Source of the DNA: Ailurus styani
Taxonomy: Eukaryota; Chordata; Mammalia; Carnivora; Ailuridae
Direction of reading: 5' to 3'
Assembly: GCA_002007465.1 (NCBI GenBank)
Contig: LNAC01000109.1
Location: 1,213,144 to 1,277,143 of the forward strand
Length of the DNA stretch: 64,000 nt
Below, one piece after another: positions 45,990-57,681 of this stretch. The notes under the pieces were generated by a model. It searched no databases, was not told the DNA's origin, and worked only from the letters and a program-made list of their open reading frames with translations. The translations under genes were made by a program, and so were the position numbers. How positions within the stretch are numbered: position 1 is the first letter of the stretch; each line of letters starts with the position of its first letter.

Positions 45990-46375
45990 CCAGGTAGATA
46001 GATCACTGGATTTTTCCATCCCCTAATAAAAGAGCAGGGCCATGTTCTAGAGACCAGTAATAGCCAATGAGTTGGGGAAGATGTGATAGCTGCTGCTTTC
46101 AAGCCAAAACTTAGAAAAGGCATCACAGTTACTGCATACCTACCCTCTCCCCTCCCATTGTTGGATCATAAAAGAGGGCTCCTGTTGAGATGGAGTCACC
46201 AGATCAAAGAAGGCTGGATCACTGAATCACCACATGGAGGAGAGTTGACTTGAAAAGTCACAAAACCCTCAGTGAATGTGGCATGAGCAAGAAATAAGTC
46301 TTTGAGAGTTAAACCACTGAGATGGTGGGATTGTTTGTTACCATGGAACGTAACCTAGTTTAACCTTGCCTGATA
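45990..46375 (+). repeat. Ancient LTR-type repeat, family not assigned
   Basis: 'AATAGCCAATGAGTTGGGGA', 'CACATGGAGGAGAGTTGACT', 'GAGCAAGAAATAAGTCTTTG' and 'TTTGTTACCATGGAACGTAA' appear in the order of a common mammalian LTR-type element ending with its polyadenylation region. Confidence 0.5.
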
Positions 46376-46944
46376 TTGTCTTTCCATGACAGACTGAGCA
46401 TCTTCCATCAGGTGGACAGCTGGGAGTCAAGCCACCCATCCTCCAAGAGAGAACTAGACTCAACTCTGGATCTCATCTTCAGAATCAGAGACCAAAGCTG
46501 AACAGGAAGAAAAATCTTGGCCAAAGAGACTTCACTGTGTTTTCTTGTGAATCAGAGTGTACATCTTAACTAACACTCCTTCCAGACATTGACTATATCT
46601 ACTGTGGTATCTGAGATTAGATATGGCTGTTCACCAGATTCATAACACAGTAGGGACAAACCAAAATTGTAGAATCTGGTTATCTTTCCTGTACTCTTCC
46701 TGCTGAGAAGCACCTCTCCACCAGTTCCAACAGAGAAAAGTTTTAAACTTCAGGTCATGATCCGTTTATGGGTCAAAAAAATCAACTTAGTGATCACATG
46801 CAGCCTTTTATGGAATGGAGTGGAGTGGAATGGGCCAGGGTAAGTATTCATTAAATTTTTTCTGTTTCATGTGAACTTATATATACATGTGAGCATATAG
46901 ATATAAATGCAAAATCTACTTCTTATGCTTTGGATCACGGTTGA
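46376..46944. other. Mostly unassigned; degenerate repeat likely near 46740-46940
   Basis: 'AGGTCATGATCCGTTTATGG' and 'AATCAACTTAGTGATCACAT' resemble a dispersed mammalian repeat I cannot name. GGAGT and GGAAT units repeat at 46815-46833. No gene recognised. Confidence 0.35.
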
Positions 46945-47215
46945 AATAGTTCCAGTAAACAACCCATGTGTCTGTTGACTGGTGAGTACACAAAATGTGG
47001 TACAGTCATTCAGTGGAATGCTGTTCTGCAATAAAGAAGGAATAACCCATTGATATGCTTAATAATATGAATTATCCTCAAAAATAGCACATTAAGAAAA
47101 AGAGTCCAAAAGAACATACACTGTATGATCCCATTTATAAGAAGCTGTAGAGCAAGAAAACCTAATTTACAGTGACAGAAAGCCAATCAAACATTACACG
47201 GGGTGGAGGTGAGTC
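46945..47215 (+). repeat. Old L1 (L1M-type) ORF2 end / 3' fragment
   Basis: 'AAACAACCCATGTGTCTGTT', 'TCATTCAGTGGAATGCTGTT' and 'GATCCCATTTATAAGAAGCT' follow the C-terminal ORF2 region of L1. The reading frame is broken, so this is older than the L1 at 48 kb. Confidence 0.7.
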
Positions 47216-47229
47216 CTCCACCTATAGCA

Positions 47230-47605
47230 GGGGTTGAGCTGTGTCTGCCCCCCAAAACTAAGTGACATCCTAATATCCAGTACTTCAGAATGTTATCATA
47301 TTTGGAGATAGTCTTCACAGAGGTAATCAAGTTCAAATGAGCTCATTAGATCACTAATCCAATTTGAATGATACCTTTATAAAAAGGGGAAATTTGGAAA
47401 TAGAGATGCACATAGTGGGAAGACAATGTGAGGATAACATTTACAAGCCAAGGAGAGGGGTTTGGAACAGACCTTTTCCTCAATCTTGACTTGGGGAACC
47501 TCAATCTCGACTTCCAGTCTTCAGGGCCATCAGACAATATCTGTCTGTTGTTTAAGCCACTCAGTTTGTGGTACTTGTTACAGCAGCTCTATCAGACTAA
47601 AACAG
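47230..47605 (+). mobile_element. MLT1-type MaLR solo LTR
   Basis: 'GAGCTGTGTCTGCCCCCCAA', 'ATTTGGAGATAGTCTTCACA', 'GAGGTAATCAAGTTCAAATG', 'TTACAAGCCAAGGAGAGGG' and 'TTTAAGCCACTCAGTTTGTG' follow a MaLR LTR from start to end. Confidence 0.8.
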
Positions 47606-47756
47606 ACTATAAAGAGGCATGGGGGAGTTTTAGAGGTGGTAGAAATGTTCTATACCTGGGTTAGTGTGGTAGTTACATGAGTATACATATTTACAGAATC
47701 CTTAAAATAGGTGCATTTTATTGTAATATCCATTTTATCTCAATAAAGCTGATTTT

Positions 47757-47957
47757 GGGGTGCCTGGGTGGCTCAGTCAGTTGGGTGTCCAACTCTTGGT
47801 TTCAGTTCAAGTCATGATCTTGGGGTCCTGAGATTGAGCCCTGCATCAGATTATGTGCTCAGTGGGGAGTCTGCTTTTCCCTCTCCCTCTGCTCCTCCTC
47901 CTCCCCCACTTCTCTCCTGCTCTCTGGAATAAATAAATAAATAATCTTCTAAAAACA
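47757..47957 (+). mobile_element. Can-SINE
   Basis: 'GGGTGCCTGGGTGGCTCAGT' head and AATAAATAAATAAATAATC tail. Perfect 15-bp target duplication AATAAAGCTGATTTT at 47742-47756 and 47958-47972. Confidence 0.98.
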
Positions 47958-48144
47958 AATAAAGCTGATTTTTAAAGTGTTTTAACAAAAGACTCACGGC
48001 CCCTGAATCAAGTCACATGGAAAATCAGGGAGAGCCCTCCCCAGAAAGCAATAGCCAATAGCCGTGTGCCTCAAATACACCATCATCTGTAACCTTCACG
48101 GTGGTCCTTGGACAAGAGTGCTGTCTTTCTCTTCAGAGAGGCTC

Positions 48145-48636
48145 AGATGCCCTTCAACAGACAAATGGATAAAGAAGATGCAGTCCATATACACAATGGA
48201 ATATTACTCAGCCATCAGAAAGGATGAATACCCAACATTTGCATCAACATGGATGGGACTGGAGGAGATTATGCTGAGTGAAATAAGTCAAACAGAGAAA
48301 AACAATTATCATATGGTTTCACTTATTTGTGGAACATAAGGAATAGCATGGAGGACAATAGGAGAAGGAAGGGAAAAATGAAGGGAGGGAAATCAGAGGA
48401 GGAGACGAACCATGAGAGACTATGGACTCCAGGAAGCAAGCTGAGGGTTTAAAGGGGAGGGGGTGGGGGGATGGGTGAGCCCAGTGATAGGTATTAAGGA
48501 GGACACATATTGCATGAAGCATTGGGTGTTATACCCAAACAATGAATCATGGAACACTACATCAAAAACTAATGATGTGCTGTATGGTGATTAACATAAC
48601 ATAATAAAAAAATTATTAAAAAAAAGAAAAAAGAAA
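48145..48636 (+). mobile_element. 5'-truncated L1 with ORF2 C-terminus, inserted in a MIR
   Basis: The frame from about 48145 to the stop at 48337-48339 gives the conserved end of L1 ORF2p, with 'DKWIKKMQSIYTMEYYSAI' and 'WMGLEEIMLSEISQTEK' readable. It is followed by a G-rich 3' untranslated region and an AATAAAAAAATTATT plus A-rich tail. Only about 0.5 kb of a 6-kb element is present, with no endonuclease or reverse-transcriptase core. Flanks 'GAGAGGCTCAG' before and 'AGAAAGGTCGCTTGCCCC' after read as one minus-strand MIR. Confidence 0.92.
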
Positions 48637-49459
48637 GGTCGCTTGCCCCAGATTATGCAAGCTGAGAGTGCAGAACCACCCCTTCTCTGACTTCCTGCTG
48701 CCCTCAGGCCAACCTGAAATTCAGGTGTTAGCGGGTTCATTGCAATTTTATTCCTTCTCCAATATCCTGGACACTCTCAGGATCCTATAAATACAGATAG
48801 CTCCTAGGCTTTCAGCTCTGCAGAGAAGCAGACTTTTGACAACCTTGCCTCCACCATGATAAAGGACTTTATGAGACCAGGAATAAAAAATGCCTGGAAC
48901 CCAGCCACCACCTGCCTCTGGGCTGCAGTTGTGATTCAGAGGAAGATGCCTCTGTCCTCTCTTGAACTCCCTGTGTACGAGAAGGGGAAGTGGCCCTGCA
49001 GGAAAATAAACCGGACGGACTACACTAAAGCATAGAGAAATAGTGAAAAGAAGATGAAGGGAAGACAAGATGTAGCAAATAGAGGTCCACAGGAAGTCAG
49101 CCAGCATGTTAGATAAGGGATATCAGGCGGTGTTTGGTCTAGTTCAGGGGTTTTCTGAAAGGACGTGTTTCCCTGAGCAGATTGGCAGCTTCCCTCAGTT
49201 CTGGCCTCTACTGTCTAATGAGGTTCAGCCCTGACCATCTCGTATGGGAAGCTGTTTGCTCGCTCAGGGAGGGTTTGGGTACCAGCCTCTTGGGTGGGGT
49301 CCAGAATGTTCGGACAGAGTCCATCACACTGTCTTCAAAGAGTTGGCAAGTATACTGGATCGAGGGGTCACACAGAGAGAGGGAGGGGACCCCAGCTGCC
49401 AAGGGTACTGCACTGGGGGGCTTAGAATCAGAAGGAAATGCTGAACTGCAGTTCTTTTT
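48637..49459. other. MIR remainder, then unassigned
   Basis: 48637-48700 continues the MIR interrupted by the L1. The rest is unique sequence with no recognised gene. Confidence 0.4.
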
Positions 49460-49570
49460 GTTTCGGTCCCCAGAAGCAGAGCCTGAGACAAGGACTGAGA
49501 CCGCAAGTACCCTCTTGCAGAGGTGGTCCTAGGAAACCCTGGTAGGAGACAGGGAAAGCAACTGACCTCT
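49460..49570. repeat. Unclassified dispersed repeat, copy 3 (head only)
   Basis: 'AGCAGAGCCTGAGACAAGGA' at 49474-49493 is identical to the text at about 9991-10010. Further weak similarity extends to about 49545. Confidence 0.5.
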
Positions 49571-49804
49571 GGGACACCATGTAGAACACACATCTTGGAG
49601 TTTTCCCATTTTAGGGGTGGGGAAGCTGGGGCAGTTTTCCCTCCGACTCTCACCAGCATTGGTGAGGGCTGCTGGGGTCATTCTCCAGAGCTTAGGGCCC
49701 ATTGGGTCTGCCCAGAGAAAGCCTTCAGGAGAAGGAACAGTGCTGGCTGTCAGGAGTCTGGGAGGTAGAAGAAAACTTAAGTGCCCAGGAGATACCAGTG
49801 GGGC
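49571..49804. other. No assignable feature
   Basis: Unique sequence; nothing recognised. Confidence 0.4.
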
Positions 49805-50166
49805 ACTGTATGGGTCATCTAGGGCTGCCATGGCAAAGTACCAATTTCCTCAAAGTTCTGCGGGTTAAAGCCCGAGATCAAGGTGTTAGCTGGGTGGTCA
49901 CCTTCTGAGACCTCTCCCCTTGGCTTGTGAATGGCCCTCTTCTCTCTGTATCCTCTCATGGCTGTCCCTCTGTACCTGTCTGAGTCCTACTCTCCCCTCC
50001 TTATAAGGACACCAGTCAGATTAGATCAGGGCCCACACTAAGGACCTCGTTTTAACTTAGTTACCTCTTTAAAGACCCTATCTCCAAACACAGTCACATT
50101 TTGAGATTCTGAGGGTTAAAGCTTCAACATATGAAAGTTAAGGGGACACAATTCAGCCCATAACAG
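49805..50166 (-). mobile_element. MLT1-type MaLR solo LTR
   Basis: Reverse complement of the LTR: 'TCATCTAGGGCTGCCATGGC', 'CCCGAGATCAAGGTGTTAGC', 'TTATAAGGACACCAGTCAGA', 'AAGACCCTATCTCCAAACAC' and 'GACACAATTCAGCCCATAAC'. Confidence 0.85.
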
Positions 50167-50639
50167 GTGCCACCAACTTCTGTTACAATACTCAGCAAGA
50201 AGTGTCAATAGAGGTCATAATTTAGAAAGTCAGAGTCAATATTTATATATCAGACCATTATGTGGTGCACCCAAAATTAATACCATGGTATATGTTAATT
50301 GTAGCTCCATTTTTTTAAATCAAATAAAGAAGAATAAAGTCAAGGTGAGCATCAGGTTTGAAAATGAGCGGCCATAGCAGAGAACATGCCACAGCCCATA
50401 GTCCCAAGGGCAGCTGGGGACTTGCGTCAGTTAGGAACGAGATCCGGGAAGGAGGCCATGGTAATGGAACATCGCTTTGTGGGGTGTTAGCTGTGTGCTG
50501 TTGAAGTGATCAGGGTCTATTGGCTCCTTGGGCTTTCAACACTACAAGCAATGGGTCCCAGGCCCTGTCACTCCCCGGCAAGGCTTATCAGCTACCAATC
50601 AGATAGGTCACTTGTGCTGGTGAGCGTAGGACAGTCACA
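50167..50639. other. No assignable feature
   Basis: AT-rich then mixed unique sequence. The 231-codon frame at 50506-51201 starts here but crosses the SINE at 50945 and is rejected as a gene. Confidence 0.4.
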
Positions 50640-50830
50640 GAGGACCCACCTAGGGTTAGGGCAGCCTTGGCTTAGATCTCCTCTCTGTTGGACAGCAGGC
50701 AATTCCCTTCATCATCTCAGCCTCTGTCCCCTGATACGTAAAGTGAGAGGAACAAAATCTGCAGTGATCACAGCCCAGTGCCAGGCACACACTCAGCATC
50801 AATGTATTCCATCTCCCACACCACCAATGG
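50640..50830 (+). repeat. MIR SINE relic
   Basis: 'CATCATCTCAGCCTCTGTCC', 'CCTGATACGTAAAGTGAGAG' and 'CCCAGTGCCAGGCACACACT' follow MIR. Confidence 0.65.
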
Positions 50831-50944
50831 GGGTTAAAAATGGTTTGACCACTTCTCAAACCTGCTGGATGGTACCTGCTATAGCTAAAACACTCCTACC
50901 CTATGACCCAACCCCTAGCGATGAACCCATCAGAAATGACTACA

Positions 50945-51153
50945 GGGCACCTGGGTGGCTCAGTGGGTTAAAGCCTCTGCTTTCGGCTCAGGTCACGATC
51001 TCAGGGTCCTGGGATCGAGGCCCGCATCGGGCTCCCTGCTCAGCGGGGAGCCTACTTTCTCCTCTCTCTCTGTCTGCCTCTCTGCCTACTTGTGATCTGA
51101 TCTCTCTCTCTGTGTGTGTGTCAAATAAACAAATAAAATCTTTTAAAAAAAAA
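50945..51153 (+). mobile_element. Can-SINE (mustelid-type body)
   Basis: 'GGCACCTGGGTGGCTCAGTG', 'GCCTCTCTGCCTACTTGTGA' and an AATAAACAAATAAAATC tail with a 10-A run. Perfect 13-bp target duplication AGAAATGACTACA at 50932-50944 and 51154-51166. Confidence 0.99.
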
Positions 51154-51166
51154 AGAAATGACTACA

Positions 51167-52719
51167 TGTGTCCACCAAAAAGTTATATGCCAATTGTATA
51201 AACCATAACCAGAAATGGGAAGACACCCCACATCTATCCACTGGAGAACAGGTGCATATAGCAAGGCATAGTCATACACCCGGAATACAACTGCCCATGG
51301 CAACATGGAATGAATAGCCCAAGAGCTCATGGCATCAATGTGGACATCCATCGAGAGAATGAAATTTTCAAATCAAGGGTCCAGGCGTCATTCATCCCTA
51401 TAGTCCAGCACCCTGTGCAGACCAGGGGCCTGGTATGTGGATTTTGGAATCAACAAATGCCTTTGCATGTGTCTGCCTACATCTACAACCTTCTGATAAT
51501 CAAGCAAGACGAGTGCCAGCTGCCACCATGGCCCAGGTCCTGGGAAAGGACCACAAGCTGACTCTACAGCTGGTGAGCCAACAGGAGGAGTTTTTAATAA
51601 GCTCACCCCAAGCAGCCAGCCCACGGCAGCTGGCAAACCCCCACCAACCCCACACACCACGGCGACAAAGGGGCCCCAGAGGTGTGCTTCTCCAGGGTGG
51701 AGGCACAAAGGCTCCATGCCCCTCTGCTTCTGCATTAGGTTCATGGCTCTCCAGGCTCTAATTCAGCCAACAATCGCTGGAGGTTGAACTGGCTTGTAAC
51801 AGATTTGTTCACGGATCAGAGCCATCCAGCTGAGCATCTGGAGAGGAGGCTGACCCCGAGTGCAGTGTGTGCTGCCCTAAGCCTGTGCTCAGCCCGCTTC
51901 AGGGCAGATGCATTAACGGGGAAGCGTGCTTGAGAAAGCCCGGTGACCCTGCTCGCCCCCACGTCACCAGAGCATTGTGCCGGGACCTCTCCTAACGCCC
52001 TTTTCCCACCTGCCCCCGGATTGCAATAGGACAGGAGCAGAACTTATTAATAGGTGGGATTTCCTCCACCTCCTCCCATCTCACCGCCTCTCCCTCATCC
52101 TGCTAAAAAAAAATCTGTCAGCTGGCTCCGGGATACTTGTGATGCCAAGCGAGAAGAAGCTAAACTGATCTACATAACGGAAAGCTGTGAGGACAGGGGG
52201 TGGGGTGGGGACACAAACACCAGTCTTGAGGAAGGAAGAGCTGGGATCTGGTGGGTGATGGTTCTAGAACTGCCACTGGAAAATGGAAATCGGAGCAGGA
52301 AAGGGTGCTAGGGGTTATAAACTGGGACTTCGCTGGTGTTCTTCGTGACATCTCAACTGGAATTTCTTTTCATTACCCCCGAAGGGACCAGATTCTGCAT
52401 AAAGCACTAGTCATGTGAATCTCTGCTTCTATTTCCGTTAGATGGTTAGTGGTGTCATGGACTGATTGTCATACTAGACAGGAAGGTCCCATCCAACTGT
52501 GAACCAAGTCCCACCTGCTAGGTCCTTGAGGCGAGCCAGGTCAGGATGCTGCGTGCCCATAGCTGGGTTCACGGGCGGCACTCAAAGCCTCTCTGACAAC
52601 CGGTACGTGTCAACATGCCAAGTGGGAATCAGTAGAAGGACAGAGAAGCCCACCCTGCTCCATACCCCTGATAGGAGGCTACAGCCCCCTTAAGATTGTC
52701 AAATAAAAATGAATCTGGA
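51167..52719. other. Mostly unique sequence
   Basis: 51190-51400 has L1-like phrases ('TCCACTGGAGAACAGG', 'GAATGAATAGCCC') too weak to call. No gene recognised; the 118-codon minus frame at 51388-51744 has no domain. Confidence 0.4.
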
Positions 52720-52916
52720 GTGTGCCTGGGTGGCTCAGTGGGTTAAAGCCTCTGCCTTTGGCTCAGGTCATGATCTCAGAGTCCTGGGATCGAAGCCCGC
52801 ATCGGGCTCTCTGCTCAACAGGGAGCCTGCTTCTCCCTCTCTCTCTGCCTGCCTCTCTGCCTACTTGTGATCTCTCTCTCTGTGTCAAATAAATAAATAA
52901 AACCTTTAAAAAAAAT
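52720..52916 (+). mobile_element. Can-SINE (mustelid-type body)
   Basis: 'TGCCTGGGTGGCTCAGTGGG' head, 'GCCTGCCTCTCTGCCTACTT' body, AATAAATAAATAAAACC tail. Target duplication AATCTGGA at 52712-52719 and 52917-52924. Confidence 0.98.
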
Positions 52917-52924
52917 AATCTGGA

Positions 52925-53790
52925 CTCATTAAGGAAAACTTTTATGCAAAAGGATTATTGTGCGGAGGGGGAAGGGACTCTTGCAATCGGAGGTGAGGGA
53001 CTTTTGCAGAAGAGAGAATGCTCTGCCCATCAGGTCTGAGAGCTTCTCAAAAGCTGAGCAAAGAGCTCTTTCCTTTCATAGGAAGGTTAAGAAGAAGGTT
53101 CAAAAGGACGCTGTGTGGGGAAGGGGTGAGGTGGTTGGACGGGAGCCCAAGAGAATGTTTGACCCCAAAGCCAACTTCCTCTCAGGAGGGACTTTCTGGT
53201 GCCAAAGTTCAGAAGCCTGGGGGGGTGGGGGGGCACCAGGTTAAACAAAGTGTGGTCAATAAGTATTTGTTCCAATCAAGTCGCGGGGACAGCATTTCAG
53301 CTAATCATTTATGAGGGAGAAGCTGGGTATTTGGAGAGTGTGGGTCTGGCCTTGTCACGGGTAAACAATGGGGACATCTGTGCATCTTCTCCGAGGCATA
53401 TGGAGAAGGGCGGTTTTCTGTGGGAATCCATTTTCCAGAACACAAGAGGATGAGGAGACTTTTAACCTACAGGTAGGATTCAACACTGTCAGAATGCCCT
53501 TGAGCTTGTGAGATCATGCTCTTTTCCTAGAGGAGGCATGTCGTGGAACCACCTAGCAGGGTGACCTGCTCTCTCAGCCTCACTTCCTGCCTCCTGGATG
53601 TCTTTCCCCTTTTCACGACTCCTTGTGGAACTGTTAACGGCTCCCTCTACCCCACAGTTGAGCCACGTGGGGAAAGACCTATTCTTGAGGTCCAAAGCTT
53701 CACCAAAGCACAAGGTGGCAGATTCTGGTGGTTGCATAAAGCCAAAGTAAGCTGCTCTCTGGTGGTCTTTCTGCATAAATAAATGGTCAA
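52925..53790. other. No assignable feature
   Basis: Unique sequence; nothing recognised. Confidence 0.4.
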
Positions 53791-53940
53791 GGGGATCCTG
53801 GGTGGCTCAGTCTGTTAGGCGACTGCCTTCGGCTCAGGTCAGGATCTCGGGACCCTGAGATCAAGCCCAGCATGGGGCCCCCTGTTCAGGGGGAAGTCTG
53901 CTTCTCCCTCTCCCTCTGCCTGTTGCTCCCTGTGCTTGTG

Positions 53941-53981
<41 letters not shown>

Positions 53982-54003
53982 AAATAAATAAAATCTTAAA
54001 AAA
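53791..54003 (+). mobile_element. Can-SINE with expanded CT tract
   Basis: 'GATCCTGGGTGGCTCAGTCT' head, (CT) run at 53946-53980, AATAAATAAAATCTT tail and an AATAAAATAAAA-rich end to about 54021. No clear target duplication. Confidence 0.97.
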
Positions 54004-54443
54004 TAATAAAATAAAATAAAATTAGTCTAGTATGAAATGCTGTGGCCCTACGACAAAAGGGAAGCCATCTGTATGCCCCGTGCCCCTGTCCCTGCTCTCA
54101 GAGGAAGAGGGTCAATGTCAGTGCCAAGGCTGGCATGTCTGGCACCAGCAGGTACCACCGTGAGCTCGGCAGAGAGGCGGCTGTCCCACTGACAGCATCA
54201 GCTGCCGTGTCTCTGTCCCCAGTCACAATGTCATAGAGAACAGAAGGAGACGGCAGGGGAGAGCCCCAACAAGGGGGTGTCGCATGGAGAATTATCTGAG
54301 CCCCTCCCTCTGCCTGTCCCCCACCTATTTACAAAGAGACACCCACAAGACCCCACACTTACTCCCTCAACACACAAAAACAAACATCTAAATCTGCCTG
54401 ATACACATCATTCATTCATTTATTCTCTATGCACCAAGCCCCA
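54004..54443. other. No assignable feature
   Basis: An A-rich (AAAAT) tail remnant to about 54021, then unique sequence. Confidence 0.4.
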
Positions 54444-54835
54444 CTGTTACGGGCTGAATTGTGTCCCACCCCTCCAATTCACAGATTGAAGCCCTAACAG
54501 CCAGGACCTCAGACTGTGACTGTAGGGGGGGTGGGGGTCTTCACAGAGGGGGTTAAGTTAAAATCAGGCCCTTAGGCTGGGCTCTAATTCAGTCTGACCA
54601 GTGTCTTCATCAGCAGAGGAAATCTGGACATGCAAAGGGATGCCAGGGAGGCAGACACACAGGAGAAAGTCCTCGTGGGGATACAGGAAGGAGGCAGGGT
54701 CATCTGAGAGCTAAGGAAGATGCTTCAAGAGAAATCAACCCTGCCAACCCCTTGATCTCAGACTCCAGCCTCCAGGACTGTGAGAAAATAGATTTCTGTT
54801 GCTTAAGCCACCCGGTCCGGGGTCCTGCTGGCATC
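54444..54835 (+). mobile_element. MLT1-type MaLR solo LTR
   Basis: 'TTACGGGCTGAATTGTGTCC', 'TTGAAGCCCTAACAGCCAGG', 'CCTTGATCTCAGACTCCAGC', 'CTCCAGGACTGTGAGAAAAT' and 'TGCTTAAGCCACCCGG' follow the MaLR LTR. Confidence 0.85.
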
Positions 54836-56348
54836 GGAGAAGTCTCTCCGACCAGATCAGAGTATTACATTTATCTTTGCTCTGGGAAAATCCACTTCTC
54901 TATCCAGCTGGTGCTGGCAAAGCCATGCCCTTGGAAGTCAGCCAACGGGCCATGCCTGTGACACGGTGCAAGGACCCGTGTGCAGAAGACGTGGCACTGA
55001 GCTGGCAGTGAGATGGCCTGGGGCACGCTCCCTACACAGAAACACGACATCCTCCAAGCACACGGTCACTGTAAGACACTTTGTCAGCGCTCTGCCAGAA
55101 ACAGAGTGGAGACTCCCAACCTTTTATTATTTGGAAGAGGGGGAAAAAAAGGATGTGTAATTGGCAAGTGTTTTTAGCATACAAAATAGTCCAGAGTTCA
55201 GCCCTCAAGGAGCTGGTAAGGAGAATGCTTCCTACAACGACCCAGAACATCAGGCAGATGTGTGATCAAGAGACACTGGTCATTAGGGCTGGAGGGGGGC
55301 TACGGCGTCTAAGAGAAGGGAAGCCTGGGTCCCTAATTTTCTGTGGGTCTCTGAGCAGCCCCCCCTTCCCTGGCCAGGCCTTAGTTCACCATCCATCAGG
55401 CTCTAAGGGTGCCAAGACTCAGTGAGCCAGAAGTCTCGTGCCATTGACTTTCTGACTCCTGGTCTCCCGGGAAGTGTTAAACATCTGATCCCTGATCCCA
55501 GCAAAGAGGCAGGACAGGATCCCCCTGTCCTTTGGCCTGAGGCAGGGATGGGGAAGGAAAGGCACTACTGTCAGGGAATAGTCTGGCTTCAGATTCTGGT
55601 CTCATTGGGGGAGGGGACTTAGGAAGTGTGTGAGGGCCCAGCTCCTGGGTCAGGTCCACACAGCCTGGGCCCTCCTAAGCCCCTGGGGTGAGCAAAAAGC
55701 TTGGTCAGGACTGGGTCAAGACAGTGGAAGCCAACTGGGGCCCTGGTGTCATAGCCGGGGGTCTTCAGAGAAACAGAAGCCACAGGATTTACACAGACAC
55801 ATAGAAAAGCGTTCATGATGAGGGATTGGCTCATGCAGCTATGGAGGCTGAGAGATGTCACACTCTGCCATCTGCAATGTGAAGGCCGGGGAAAGTCAGT
55901 GATGTGGCTGTAGTCCAGACCCACAGGCCTGAAAACCAGGAGCGCCCATGTCCAAGGGCAGAAAGACATGGAGGTTCCAGCTCATATGAAGAACAAAGTC
56001 ACCCTTCCTCCTCCTCTTTGTTCTAGTCAAGCCCTCAACAGAGTGCCTGCTTCAAGATACCCGCCTGCTTTGGGGACCATGCTTCTTCACCATTCAGTCG
56101 ACTGAGTCCAATGCTAACATCTTCCCAAAACACCTCACAGATGTGGCCAAAAATAAGGTCTAACCAGCTCTCAAGGCATGCCTTGGCCCAACCAATTTCC
56201 ACTTGGCCTTGAGCTTGTCCTCTCCGCAGGACCCACTTTCCAGCCCCCTTTGCCCTACATCCCCTGGCCCTTCTACCTCCTGTTCCAATCCCAGGTCTTG
56301 TCTCTGCCTCCTGCCCTCTCCATCTCTCTCTCAATCTGTGTGTGCTTG

Positions 56349-56350
<2 letters not shown>
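54836..56350. other. No assignable feature
   Basis: Unique sequence with G-rich blocks. 55740-55830 may be part of a dispersed repeat ('AGAGAAACAGAAGCCACAGG'), family unknown. No gene recognised. Confidence 0.4.

Positions 56351-56395
<45 letters not shown>
56351..56395. repeat. TG dinucleotide microsatellite, 22.5 units
   Basis: Pure TG repeat over 45 bp. Can form Z-DNA and is likely length-polymorphic. Confidence 0.99.
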
Positions 56396-56397
<2 letters not shown>

Positions 56398-56539
56398 TAA
56401 CACTCTATTTTACTGTCTTTCTTCTTATGCCACTCCTAAACCATCACCCCTCCCTGTACTCGTGCGAGTTGGATCCAGCTCTGGTACATCCTGTGGGCCA
56501 GTGATTTCATCCCTCATCTGTGAGAACAAGTGCCAACTC

Positions 56540-56895
56540 CAGACACCGTGACCTACTCCAGCACTGCTCCTCAAGCAGACCAAGCATGTCACCACCCCAG
56601 GGACTTGGCACCTGCTTCTCCTTGTTCACTGCTGGGAACACCTTGTCTAAAGTAGCACCTCAACCACCCTCAACCACTCTCCCCCCACCTCTGCTTCCTT
56701 TTTCTTGAGAGCCCTAATCCCCACCTGACAAGACATTTTATACATTTCCTATTTATCCTTCTGTTGTCTATCACCCATCGAGAAGAAGAACTTTTTACGG
56801 TGATGACTGACTGTCTTGTCCATTGCTGTATCACCACCACTTCCAATAATGCCAGGTGCATAATAGGCACCCAAAAAATATCTGTAGGATGGTTG
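56540..56895 (-). repeat. L2 LINE relic
   Basis: 'TAAAGTAGCACCTCAACCAC', 'TTTATACATTTCCTATTTAT', 'CATTGCTGTATCACCACCAC' and 'GCCAGGTGCATAATAGGCAC' are the reverse-complement order of the L2 3' end. Confidence 0.7.
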
Positions 56896-57668
56896 GATCG
56901 TGTCTATGAACTGCCCATTAGCAGGTGCTCAGTGAGGTTAGCTATAGGGGTGGCAGTCATAGTCATCAAAATTCAGTGAAAGCTCAAGGGCCTGGGTTGG
57001 GGGGGGGGTTGTCCCCAGAGGATGGCACCTTCCCTACAGGGGGGGTAAGGAGGAAATCTTCAAATCCCTCCCTAGGGCCAGCCCAACTAAGACCTCAAAG
57101 GAATCATTCCAAAGGTGTCTAGGCTCAAGACAAAAGAGTAACATTTGGGAACAGACTGAATCCTGAGAAGTGGAACCAGTAGAGAACATGCAGTGGGTTT
57201 GCCCAAATCTCAAGGGTGATGAATCTCTAGGCTGGAACCATTTGTCCCCTGGGCCTGGGGTTCCACCAGCCACCACTTCTGGCCCAACAGCCCACCCTAA
57301 GAAGGCCCCAGCTTGGCCTCTGCAGCTGACCCATTGGGAAGTCACAGAGACTGGTGGAAAGGTCTCAAAATGGAGAGTCCAGGGACCAGATTCTCACCCT
57401 GTCTCTGCCAGGTGTCCTGACCCGGGCTCTGAAGTCCTGCCAATCACCAGCCACATGCACCTGGTGATGCTTCCTTCTTGCTTTGGTCTCTATGACATTC
57501 AGATCCCATGTGCAGCCCCGGCCCCCTGTCCCTCCCCACAGTTAAACTATGTGACTTCATCACTTGGTTCCCCGCATGTTATAATTTCATCTGCCCTCCT
57601 CTTTTTCTTCTATTCTTATTTTCTCTTCATCCTGACCCATCCTTCTCTTTATTCTTTATTTTAATGGG
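56896..57668. other. No gene; two G-runs
   Basis: Runs of nine G at 57000-57008 and seven G at 57040-57046. The 164-codon frame at 57170-57664 has no recognised domain. Confidence 0.4.
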
Positions 57669-57681
57669 TGGTTTTCATTTT

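Noticed and set aside
50506..51201. 231-codon open frame
   Set aside because: It runs through the young Can-SINE at 50945-51153, so about a third of it is recent transposon sequence.
56351..56395. TG run as a possible regulatory element
   Set aside because: A common dinucleotide microsatellite; no specific evidence for function.
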